Source: an uncultured Spirochaetia bacterium
Lineage (GTDB): Bacteria; Spirochaetota; UBA4802; JAGODF01
Reading direction: 5' to 3'
Length of the DNA stretch: 13,080 nt
Assembly (NCBI GenBank): GCA_937967705.1
Contig: CALCJG010000104.1
Span: forward strand, 1 to 13,080
Of the stretch, positions 7,014 through 13,080 are shown piece by piece. The notes below the pieces were generated by a model that was not told where the DNA came from, searched no databases, and was given only the letters and a program-made list of their open reading frames with translations. The first letter of the stretch is position 1, and each line of letters opens with the position of its first letter. The translations under genes were made by a program, and so were the position numbers.

Positions 7014-7779
7014 ATTGAAGGATGTCAGCCTGATTGTATCGGACCGTTTCGGTCTGAAAAACATCGACGCCACGTTCAACGATGGCGAAATCATAGGCAT
7101 CATCGGAAGGTCCGGCAGCGGCAAGTCCCTCATGCTGAAAACCATCAGCAGCCAATACAGGGTGTTCCAGGGGGATGTCCTGATTCAGCATCGCCCTGTT
7201 CAGTCCTATATGACAAAGGATCTCCATCGGCTCATCGCCAGCAGCATCGGACTGCCAAGGCCCGATACGGAAATCACCCTGCAGGAATTTCTCCTCCTCT
7301 CCCGCATCCCCTTCAAGCGTTTCCTCAATCCCTTCACGGAATACGATCTGCAGACAGTGGAGGAAGAAATCAAGACCCTGGAACTTCAGGAATACCGGAA
7401 TAACTCCCTGGAGTCCCTGCCCTCCTCGATCCTCGGTAAGGCGATGGCGGCCTTCTGCCTCATACGCAAAAGCCCGGTACTGATCCTCGACAATCCCACC
7501 GCCGAGATGGACATCAAATCCATCACTCTCCTGCAGAAGGCGCTGTTCAAACATGTGATGGACGGCAACCGCATCGTCCTTCTTGCCTCGAACGATCTCA
7601 ACTTCATCGCCCAGACGGCGGACAGGATACTCCTCCTGGACGAGGGCCAGATCGCCGCATCGGGCACGGCGGACCTTATCGACGCCGATCTGATCCGGCA
7701 GTATTTTCATATTGAGGTTTTTATATCAAAGAATATTTACAATGGAAAACCCAATGTCCATTTCTTCCCGGAAAACTAA
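7006..7779 (+). CDS. Degenerate ABC-transporter ATPase-like protein (FecE/FhuC-like)
   Basis: A 257-residue ABC nucleotide-binding domain by overall layout. The beta-strand start LKDVSLI is followed by a good Walker A, GRSGSGKS (34-41). A FecE-like helical segment runs TLQEFLLLSRIPFKRFLNPF (91-110). The Walker B strand VLILDN (158-163) keeps D162 but has Asn163 where the catalytic Glu belongs. The signature LSGGQ is replaced by LPSSI (138-142). The H-loop His is Asn196 in SNDLN, and no Gln is visible at the Q-loop (about 80-85). Nucleotide binding is plausible; normal hydrolysis is doubtful (inference). GGAGGA lies 9 nt before ATG 7006, and the gene overlaps the membrane-protein gene by 8 nt. 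It is probably the cytoplasmic partner of that protein. The C-terminal 25 residues (HIEVFISKNIYNG onward) are an unassigned tail. Confidence 0.85.
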   Translation: MIELKDVSLIVSDRFGLKNIDATFNDGEIIGIIGRSGSGKSLMLKTISSQYRVFQGDVLIQHRPVQSYMTKDLHRLIASSIGLPRPDTEITLQEFLLLSRIPFKRFLNPFTEYDLQTVEEEIKTLELQEYRNNSLESLPSSILGKAMAAFCLIRKSPVLILDNPTAEMDIKSITLLQKALFKHVMDGNRIVLLASNDLNFIAQTADRILLLDEGQIAASGTADLIDADLIRQYFHIEVFISKNIYNGKPNVHFFPEN

Positions 7780-7929
7780 TTTGCCTTGTAATTTTCGCCC
7801 CTCCCCTTTAATCTTCCGATAGCGTCATACATCCGCCGGCAGCCTAAACTTCCACTCCGCATAGCCCCAGGAATGGATAGCGGTGATAGTGCTGATGGCG
7901 GCATACAATATACCATACGGGAGTACTTT

Positions 7930-8583
7930 ATGAAAACCAGCATACTGATCCTTCTCCTCTGCGCCATCCTCGGAACGGCCGGCTGCTCCGGCGATTCGAA
8001 AAGCTCCGCACAGCCCTGCATCGCAGTTAAGCCGAAAACGGCTCCTGCAATCGGCAGAGAGATCCCCGATATTACCCTGGAGGTTCTGCACAACGAGGCC
8101 ATCAAACCCCTGAGACTTTCCGCTTTTCGTGGAAAATGGCTGATCCTGTTCTTCTATCCGGCGGACTTCACCTTCGTCTGTCCGACGGAACTGCGGGAGC
8201 TTTCGGAAAACTACGATAAGTTCCGCAAGGCCGGCGCCGAGATCATCAGCATCAGCACGGATTCCGTTTATGTTCACCGCGCCTGGAAGGAGGCCAACGA
8301 GGATATACGTAAAATCCCCTATCCCATGGCATCCGACCGTTCCGGGGCCCTCTCCCGCCTGCTGGGGGTTTATGATGAGGGCAGGGGTATATCCCTGCGG
8401 GCCAGTTTTGTCATCAATCCGCAGGGTCGCATCGCAGCCATCGAGATGCATGAGGAGAGCATAGGACGCAGTGCCGCCGAACTGTTGCGTAAACTGGAAG
8501 CGGCGGTGGCGGTTAGCAAGAGCGACGGGGGATTCTGCCCCGCCAACTGGACTCCGGGCAAAGAGATGATCAAGCCGAAATAA
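7930..8583 (+). CDS. Lipoprotein-type 2-Cys peroxiredoxin (AhpC/TSA family)
   Basis: Peroxiredoxins reduce H2O2, organic peroxides and peroxynitrite with a peroxidatic Cys. This 217-residue protein has FYPADFTFVCPTE with peroxidatic C84, the conserved Arg in LRASFV (R158), and a resolving C203 in FCPANWTPGK, i.e. the typical AhpC/Prx1 arrangement. Unusually, it begins MKTSILILLLCAILGTAGC, a lipoprotein signal with a TAGC lipobox and lipidated C19, so it should sit on a membrane facing the periplasm or surface. ATG 7930 is chosen over the in-frame ATG 7873 because GGAG lies 7 nt upstream and the signal peptide starts there. Its stop shares one base with the next start (TAATG), so it is translationally coupled to the Ub-Mut7C gene. 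No AhpF or other reductase is adjacent, so the electron donor is unknown. Confidence 0.92.
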   Translation: MKTSILILLLCAILGTAGCSGDSKSSAQPCIAVKPKTAPAIGREIPDITLEVLHNEAIKPLRLSAFRGKWLILFFYPADFTFVCPTELRELSENYDKFRKAGAEIISISTDSVYVHRAWKEANEDIRKIPYPMASDRSGALSRLLGVYDEGRGISLRASFVINPQGRIAAIEMHEESIGRSAAELLRKLEAAVAVSKSDGGFCPANWTPGKEMIKPK

Positions 8584-9353
8584 TGTACCGCATTACCATC
8601 CGCTTTTACGAGGAACTGAACGACTTCCTTCCCCGATCCCTGCGCCGCAGGGATATTGAACATAGTTTCGAGGGAAGGCGCTCCGTGAAGGATCTGATAG
8701 AATCCCTCGGAGTCCCCCACGTGGAAGTGGACCTGATCCTGATCAACGGGGATTCCGTGGACTTTGCCCGAATAGTCGAGGATGGAGACCGCATAAGCGT
8801 CTACCCGGTGTTCGAAACCTTTTCCCTGGAGAACGTCACACGTCTCAGACCCGGGCCCCTGCGGGAGACGAGATTCGTGCTGGATGTCCATCTGGGGAAA
8901 CTTGCCCGGCGCCTCCGCCTTCTGGGTTTTGATACGGATTACCGTGAGGGCCGGGACGACCCGGAGCTGGCGGAAATCTCACAGAGGGAAAACCGCATTC
9001 TGCTCACCCGCGACCGTGGCCTCCTGATGCGGCGAATCGTAACCCGGGGTATGATCATCCGGAATACCAATCCCCTGTTCCAGACCCGGGAGGTCCTGGA
9101 GAGGCTTGATCTCTGGTCTCAGTGCCGTCCCTTCAGCCGGTGCATCGACTGCAACGGAATCGTAGCCCCCCTTCCGGAAGAGGACGTCTCTTTATCGGCC
9201 CTCCGTCAGGGGATACCGGAGGGGGTTCTGGAATGGTGCCGTCACTACTACCGTTGTTCCCTCTGCGGCAAGGTATACTGGAAGGGCAGTCATTATGACA
9301 GGCTGGAAAAAATAATCTCAGAGATCCTTAAAAGGGATGATACGAAAGAATAA
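8583..9353 (+). CDS. Ub-Mut7C protein: ubiquitin-like domain, Mut7-C PIN-like RNase domain and zinc ribbon
   Basis: A 256-residue protein with three parts. Residues 1-80 resemble a ThiS/MoaD-like ubiquitin fold (the Ub-Mut7C domain), with SVKDLIESLGVPHVEVDLIL and EDGDRISVYPVFE. Residues 96-170 match the Mut7-C PIN-like nuclease domain: FVLDVHLGKLARRLRLLGFD with D101, then LLTRDRGLL with D144 as candidate metal-binding acids. Residues 181-235 form a zinc ribbon with CIDC (187, 190) and CSLCGK (225, 228). Mut7-C domains occur in exonucleases acting on RNA; the bacterial proteins are mostly uncharacterised. It should be cytoplasmic, which contrasts with its coupled partner, the lipid-anchored peroxiredoxin, whose TAA overlaps this ATG by one base. 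Family assignment is firm; nuclease activity and substrate are inference. Confidence 0.9.
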   Translation: MYRITIRFYEELNDFLPRSLRRRDIEHSFEGRRSVKDLIESLGVPHVEVDLILINGDSVDFARIVEDGDRISVYPVFETFSLENVTRLRPGPLRETRFVLDVHLGKLARRLRLLGFDTDYREGRDDPELAEISQRENRILLTRDRGLLMRRIVTRGMIIRNTNPLFQTREVLERLDLWSQCRPFSRCIDCNGIVAPLPEEDVSLSALRQGIPEGVLEWCRHYYRCSLCGKVYWKGSHYDRLEKIISEILKRDDTKE

Positions 9354-9358
9354 TGTGA

Positions 9359-9388
9359 TTGCCTTTTTTCCGCAAAATGCCGTATACT
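9359..9388 (+). promoter_or_regulatory. Candidate sigma70-type promoter for the MBL-lipoprotein-radical SAM operon
   Basis: TTGCCT (9359-9364), an 18-nt spacer and TATACT (9383-9388) precede the MBL gene in the only intergenic gap of this stretch. The expected transcription start is near 9395, leaving a leader of about 25 nt to ATG 9420 or 64 nt to ATG 9459. Confidence 0.5.
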
Positions 9389-9419
9389 AGAATAAGATAA
9401 GCCGCATTGCCATAAATCT

Positions 9420-10775
9420 ATGGCGGATGAGCCTTGCAGGGGAAACAGAAACTGTTCCATGAAACACATTCCGATACATAGCCTCTGTCATATCGTCGTT
9501 CTGGATGAAGAACACTCCCTGGTTTTCGGCTCTCCGCCGGAATGGATCAAGAAGGCCTCGGGGTTCCCCTTCCCCCGGCATGTTTTCCTGGGAGAAACGA
9601 CCCTCTATAACGGTTTCAACTGCACCGAGGTGGAATTTCCCATATACAAGAATTATTTCTTCAACAAGATGCGGCAGACCAGCATTATAGCGCCGGTAAA
9701 GAACCTTCCCCGTTTGCAAAGCATAGTCTCAGAAGCGCTCCTGGGACCCGAATCCTACGGGGTGACCTATCAGCAGCAGAAGGCCGCCTATTTTACAAAC
9801 CGCCTGGCGGTTCATAAAAACTTCGACCCTTCCGAAGACCGGCTGCTGCTGGAGGACTATGCTCAATTCCTTCCTTATAGCGAAGACCGCTTCGAGACCC
9901 TGGGAGCCGTGATCCGTCTCGTGGACCGGGATTCCTTCCTGGTGCAATACGGAAACCGCGAGCTGGAAATATCCCTCTCCTACATCCCCTCGGCAAGAGA
10001 CAAGAAGAACCCCTCGGGGAAAAAAGTGGAAGGACATCTCTCGCTCTATTGCTTCGATTCCGGCGACGGCTTTTCCGAAAACAAGGAGTGCACCTCATTT
10101 CTGCTCAACATCGGGGGACGCTATCTTATCGTCGATCCCAGCGCCCTCTGTTTTGACCGGCTGATTGACCGGGGTTACAGCCACCAGGATATCGCCGCCA
10201 TATTCATCTCCCACGTTCATGCGGATCACGATCAGGGGCTCTACCGCTTTCTCCGTTACAATCAGAACATTCCCATACTGGCAGGGGAAATCGTCATGGA
10301 ATCCCTGCGGAAAAAGATTGCGGGCATGGTGGGAAGTACCGACTATCTTCAGCACATCACCCTCATCCCGTTGAAACTGGGGGGAAAAACAGGCCTCGAC
10401 TTTTTACCGCTGGACATACACTGCGAGCTGGGTTTCCATTCCATCCCCTCCGTGATGATGAAGATCTATTTCAGGGACCGAAATCTCAGTTCACATGTCT
10501 TCGGCTACTCCGGAGACACCCTTTTCGATCCCGGTCTCTACAGCACGGAGGGATTCAACCAGGATTACAGGAGGGAACTTGAGGGTTTCTTCGGGGACGC
10601 AACGATCCTGGTTCATGAGGGCGGGGCCGGGCTGATTCACACCGACCCGGAAGACCTCATCCCCTTCCTGGGTAAAAACCAGGAGGTGTTCTGGGTTCAC
10701 ACATCCCGGGAGGACCAAAACGCCTTCAGCCGTGGAAAAGTCCTGACAAAGGATCAGAATCTTCGGTTTGAGTAA
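9420..10775 (+). CDS. Metallo-beta-lactamase-fold hydrolase with N-terminal extension
   Basis: A 451-residue protein with two parts. The C-terminal half is a metallo-beta-lactamase fold: SHVHADHD gives the HxHxDH metal motif (H265, H267, D269, H270), followed by candidate ligands in FHSIPS (H340), YSGDT (D366), LVHEGG (H399) and WVHTS (H427). The first 220 residues hold no standard domain that I can name with certainty. The GSPPEWIK...EVEFPIYKNYF stretch recalls a group annotated as cyclic-nucleotide phosphodiesterases with a fused sensory part; that is from memory and unverified. There is no signal peptide, so it should be cytoplasmic. The start is uncertain: ATG 9420 is the longest frame, while ATG 9459 (MKHIPIHSL) looks more natural; neither has a good ribosome site. 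It heads a three-gene operon; the lipoprotein gene follows after 24 nt. Confidence 0.85.
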   Translation: MADEPCRGNRNCSMKHIPIHSLCHIVVLDEEHSLVFGSPPEWIKKASGFPFPRHVFLGETTLYNGFNCTEVEFPIYKNYFFNKMRQTSIIAPVKNLPRLQSIVSEALLGPESYGVTYQQQKAAYFTNRLAVHKNFDPSEDRLLLEDYAQFLPYSEDRFETLGAVIRLVDRDSFLVQYGNRELEISLSYIPSARDKKNPSGKKVEGHLSLYCFDSGDGFSENKECTSFLLNIGGRYLIVDPSALCFDRLIDRGYSHQDIAAIFISHVHADHDQGLYRFLRYNQNIPILAGEIVMESLRKKIAGMVGSTDYLQHITLIPLKLGGKTGLDFLPLDIHCELGFHSIPSVMMKIYFRDRNLSSHVFGYSGDTLFDPGLYSTEGFNQDYRRELEGFFGDATILVHEGGAGLIHTDPEDLIPFLGKNQEVFWVHTSREDQNAFSRGKVLTKDQNLRFE

Positions 10776-10799
10776 ACGATACCAATAAGGAGAATTGCC

Positions 10800-11168
10800 A
10801 TGCGAACCAGAGCCTTATCACTGCTGTTGACCCTTTCCCTCCTGTCCCTGGGGGCATGCGGAGGATCTCCCCTGTCCAAACTCAAGGGAAGTATCTGGGC
10901 AGGAAACCTGGAGGAGCTCTCTGTGCAGCTGGATTTTATGAGCGATACGATGGTCCGAATCTCCTGGGGAAAAATCCGGGGCAACCTTGACAACTCGCAG
11001 GAGGCACGGTACCGGGTGACCGGAAACATCATCGAGATCTCGGGCCTCATGGAAGACGTGGGCACCTTAAAATACAGCGACGGAAAACTGCATTGCTATT
11101 TCAAGGACGTGGGGATCCCCTATGCCGTGGAAACAGAGGATCACCTGGTGCTGCGTAAAGTAAAATGA
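10800..11168 (+). CDS. Small lipoprotein of unknown function
   Basis: A 122-residue protein with a textbook lipoprotein signal: MRTRALSLLLTLSLLSLGAC, lipobox LGAC, lipidated C20. The +2 residue is Gly. The mature part of about 100 residues appears beta-rich (SIWAGNLEELSVQLDFMSD, ARYRVTGNIIEISG, DGKLHCYFKD), resembling small lipocalin-like or META-like barrels in which a measured value is compared with a threshold-like loop, but I cannot assign a family. AAGGAG lies 7 nt before the ATG. It is 24 nt after the MBL gene, and its stop overlaps the radical SAM start by 4 nt (ATGA), so it is translationally coupled to that gene. Its role in the operon is unknown. Confidence 0.88.
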   Translation: MRTRALSLLLTLSLLSLGACGGSPLSKLKGSIWAGNLEELSVQLDFMSDTMVRISWGKIRGNLDNSQEARYRVTGNIIEISGLMEDVGTLKYSDGKLHCYFKDVGIPYAVETEDHLVLRKVK

Positions 11169-12790
11169 AAATCCTTCTGGCCTATCTCTGCCATTACGCC
11201 GACCGGCATGATTACTACATGTCCCTGCTCCCCGTGGGACTCACTACACTGGCGGCGCATCTGCAGAAAAAGGGCCATGAGGTGATCCTGGCCAATTTTT
11301 CCCGCCTGGGATACCGCAAGTCATCCCGGGAGATCGCTCAAATCAAACCAGAGGTCCTCGGATTATCCCTCTACACGCACAACCGGCTGGACACTCTCAA
11401 GCTGGTCCGTGCCGTCAAGATACATCTCCCCCGCTGCCGCATCATCCTGGGAGGGCCTCATGCCACACATCTGGCCGATGAGATACTGAAGCGCTACCCC
11501 GAGGTGGATTACATAATTGCCGGCGAGGGGGAGACGGCGCTGGAAAACCTGCTGAAGGCCCTGGCCGGTGGGAAAAAGTCCCCGGAACGAATCATCGAAT
11601 CCCCCAGACCCGCCTCCGTCAATACCCTTCCCCGTCCGGGGGAGTTCAGCGGGAAGACCCTGGGAGTGGACCCCAATGAGCAGTTCAAGTACATCATCAC
11701 CACACGGGGCTGCCCGCAGAAATGCTCCTTCTGCTGCTCCCCGGCCTTCTGGAAACGCCGGGTGCGTTACCGAAGCCCAGAGAACATACTCCGGGAAATC
11801 CGCCTGCTCTATCACAAATACGGCATCATCTATTTCTCCATCCGGGACGACAACTTTACCCTGGACAAAAAGCGGGTGATGGAATTCTCCCGCCTCCTCC
11901 AGGAGAGCGGCATGTATCTCATGTGGAACTGCCAGTCCCGGGTCGACTCGGTGGACCGGGAGATGATCGTCCAGATGAAACAGGCCGGGCTGGAGCACAT
12001 TCAGTTTGGGGTGGAAACCGGATCCCCCCGCATACTGGAACGCTACGACAAGAACATCACCCTGGCCGACATCGAAAAGGCCTCCCTGGCCGCCCGGGAG
12101 GCGGGGGTCTATCTCTCCGTCTATCTGATGACCGGCATGCGAGGCGAAACCGCCGGCGATACGAAAAAAACGATTCAGCTGATTCGCCGCATACTCCCCG
12201 GCGACGGGATAGTAAGCCCCGTGGCTCTCTATCCGGGTACGGCGCTCTATGAGGAGGAAAAGGCCGCCGGGAGGATCAGTGATGCCTACTGGTTTCAAAA
12301 CAGCGATTCAGGGGTATTTCTGCGCCAGGAAGAGATCGTTAACCTCTGGATGAGGGACATTCTGAACGAACTCTCCCTTATACGGGAGAAATCCTGGTAT
12401 CGCAACGGGGACTTCAGGCTTCACAGAAAACATTCCGGCAGCGACTGCTGGGTCACAGACATCCTCGAAGGGGACTATTATCTGGACGAGGAGCGCTACA
12501 CACAGGCGGAGGCCTGTTATGAAAGGGTGATGACAAAGTATCCGAAGAATCCCTGGGGTTTTCTGAGAATGGGTAAATTGAAGTTCGAGATCGGGGAGTT
12601 CGACGGAGCCGTGGGGAGTTACCATGCCGTTACCCGCCTTGTCCCCGCCTATTACGGAGGCTGGCTCAAACTGGCCGAGAGCCAGATTGCTCTCGGCAGC
12701 CGTAAGAGCGCCCGTCGATGCATCGATGAGGCCTACAAGAGGAATTCCTTCGATTTTCGCATACAGAATCTGATGATACTGCTGAAATAA
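11165..12790 (+). CDS. B12-binding-type radical SAM protein with C-terminal TPR region
   Basis: A 541-residue protein. Residues 1-135 have the Rossmann-like B12-binding-domain pattern (LLPVGLTTLAAHLQKKGHEV, IILGGPHATH, YIIAGEGETAL); the classical DxHxxG cobalamin ligand motif is absent, as in many radical SAM relatives. Residues 175-345 are the radical SAM core: CPQKCSFC gives C183, C187 and C190 for the 4Fe-4S cluster, followed by a CSP turn. GVETGSPRILERYDKNIT (282-299) and LMTGMRGETA are typical of Elp3/MiaB-like cores. Residues 435-535 carry TPR-like helices (AEACYERVMTKYPKNPWGFL, AVGSYHAVTRLVPAYYGGW). The family methylates, or makes other radical-based changes to, many substrates; the substrate here cannot be predicted. 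The TPR part probably recruits a partner. The start is coupled to the lipoprotein stop (ATGA). Confidence 0.92.
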   Translation: MKILLAYLCHYADRHDYYMSLLPVGLTTLAAHLQKKGHEVILANFSRLGYRKSSREIAQIKPEVLGLSLYTHNRLDTLKLVRAVKIHLPRCRIILGGPHATHLADEILKRYPEVDYIIAGEGETALENLLKALAGGKKSPERIIESPRPASVNTLPRPGEFSGKTLGVDPNEQFKYIITTRGCPQKCSFCCSPAFWKRRVRYRSPENILREIRLLYHKYGIIYFSIRDDNFTLDKKRVMEFSRLLQESGMYLMWNCQSRVDSVDREMIVQMKQAGLEHIQFGVETGSPRILERYDKNITLADIEKASLAAREAGVYLSVYLMTGMRGETAGDTKKTIQLIRRILPGDGIVSPVALYPGTALYEEEKAAGRISDAYWFQNSDSGVFLRQEEIVNLWMRDILNELSLIREKSWYRNGDFRLHRKHSGSDCWVTDILEGDYYLDEERYTQAEACYERVMTKYPKNPWGFLRMGKLKFEIGEFDGAVGSYHAVTRLVPAYYGGWLKLAESQIALGSRKSARRCIDEAYKRNSFDFRIQNLMILLK

Positions 12791-12803
12791 AACCATAAAA
12801 AAA

Positions 12804-12831
12804 ACTCTGACGCCCTTTCGGGGGCCAGAGT
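12804..12831. terminator. Hairpin terminator between convergent genes (better U-tract on the minus strand)
   Basis: ACTCTG (12804-12809) pairs with CAGAGT (12826-12831), and GCCC (12812-12815) pairs with GGGC (12822-12825) around a short loop, with a 2-nt bulge. On the minus strand it runs straight into eight U (plus-strand A run 12797-12804), giving a strong intrinsic terminator for the convergent gene ending at 12857. On the plus strand only CCTTTC follows, so it would end the radical SAM operon less efficiently. Confidence 0.75.
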
Positions 12832-12856
12832 CCTTTCGATTGATTATGCGCAATGA

Positions 12857-13080
12857 TTACAGTTTCAGCATGGCGCCGGCATGAACGGCATTGCCTTTGA
12901 TCTCCACCTTGTTCTCCTGTTTGGATGTGGTGTAGAGATACTCCCCGAAGACACGGACCATCGGAGCTACGGTAAAGGCGCACCCGAAGCCAAAATACCA
13001 TGAACGGAAATACCGGTCATTGGTGGTCTTGGTGGTCATACCGACCGCGCTGGGAACCTCCACCTTGATCTGTTCCTTGA
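12857..13080 (-). CDS. C-terminal end of a probable outer-membrane beta-barrel protein, cut by window edge
   Basis: The minus-strand frame stays open from the window end to the TAA at 12857-12859 and gives about 74 residues. Alternating hydrophobic and polar residues with aromatic residues (RYFRSWYFGFGCAFTVAP, MVRVFGEYLY) and a final short strand NAVHAGAMLKL resemble the last strands of a beta-barrel. Barrels often end in Phe, so the final Leu is a variant. The start lies beyond the window; the in-frame GTG at 13063 is not a convincing start because reading continues upstream. A hairpin terminator lies 26 nt past its stop. Identity of the barrel family cannot be told from this fragment. Confidence 0.6.
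   Translation of the reverse strand, partial: KEQIKVEVPSAVGMTTKTTNDRYFRSWYFGFGCAFTVAPMVRVFGEYLYTTSKQENKVEIKGNAVHAGAMLKL

Noticed and set aside
6982..7710. 242-codon minus-strand frame
   Set aside because: It is antisense to the ATPase-like gene, whose Walker A and overlap with the previous gene show the plus strand to be coding.
7780..7929. Possible promoter or terminator between the ATPase-like and peroxiredoxin genes
   Set aside because: There is a TACAAT at 7904-7909 but no matching -35, and no convincing hairpin with a U-run, so no feature is called.
7825..8451. 208-codon minus-strand frame
   Set aside because: It is antisense to the peroxiredoxin, which has conserved catalytic Cys motifs.
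11363..12298. 311-codon minus-strand open frame
   Set aside because: It lies entirely antisense inside the radical SAM gene, has no family motif, and its length reflects the GC content of the other strand.
12308..12853. 181-codon minus-strand frame at the end of the radical SAM gene
   Set aside because: It is antisense to the TPR end of that gene and would cross the terminator hairpin.

Overview
The window looks like chromosome from a diderm (Gram-negative-type) bacterium of moderate GC content. The signs are lipoprotein signal peptides, exported soluble proteins and, at the right edge, what looks like the C-terminal strands of an outer-membrane beta-barrel. The gene set (glmS, argC, an exported PCMT, a class II-type aldolase, Ub-Mut7C and radical SAM genes) and the motif style of the metallo-beta-lactamase-fold protein would fit Spirochaetota or Desulfobacterota. 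The sequence alone does not settle the phylum. I saw no tRNA, rRNA, CRISPR array, insertion sequence or prophage gene.

Left part (1-4282): the 5' end of glmS and a small membrane-anchored protein of unknown function form a tight minus-strand pair. They diverge from argC (arginine biosynthesis) across a roughly 190-bp region with a plausible promoter facing each way. argC converges, with a 2-bp gap, on an exported protein-L-isoaspartate methyltransferase (minus). An atypical class II fructose-bisphosphate aldolase lies upstream of it on the same strand.

Middle (4283-9353): after a 360-bp intergenic region, three overlapping or abutting plus-strand genes follow. They encode an exported TPR protein, a polytopic membrane protein whose C-terminal half resembles FecCD/BtuC-type permeases, and an ABC ATPase-like protein. 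The ATPase-like protein keeps Walker A but has lost the signature motif, the catalytic Glu and the H-loop His. This trio is the most unusual item in the window and may be a repurposed, possibly non-transporting ABC system. Next comes a two-gene unit: a predicted lipid-anchored 2-Cys peroxiredoxin whose stop overlaps the start of a Ub-Mut7C (ubiquitin-like, PIN-like RNase, zinc ribbon) protein.

Right part (9354-13080): a recognisable promoter precedes a three-gene operon of a two-part metallo-beta-lactamase-fold hydrolase, a small lipoprotein, and a B12-binding-type radical SAM enzyme with a C-terminal TPR region. The last two overlap by 4 nt. A hairpin terminator, with its better U-tract on the minus strand, separates this operon from the 3' end of a convergent gene that looks like an outer-membrane beta-barrel.
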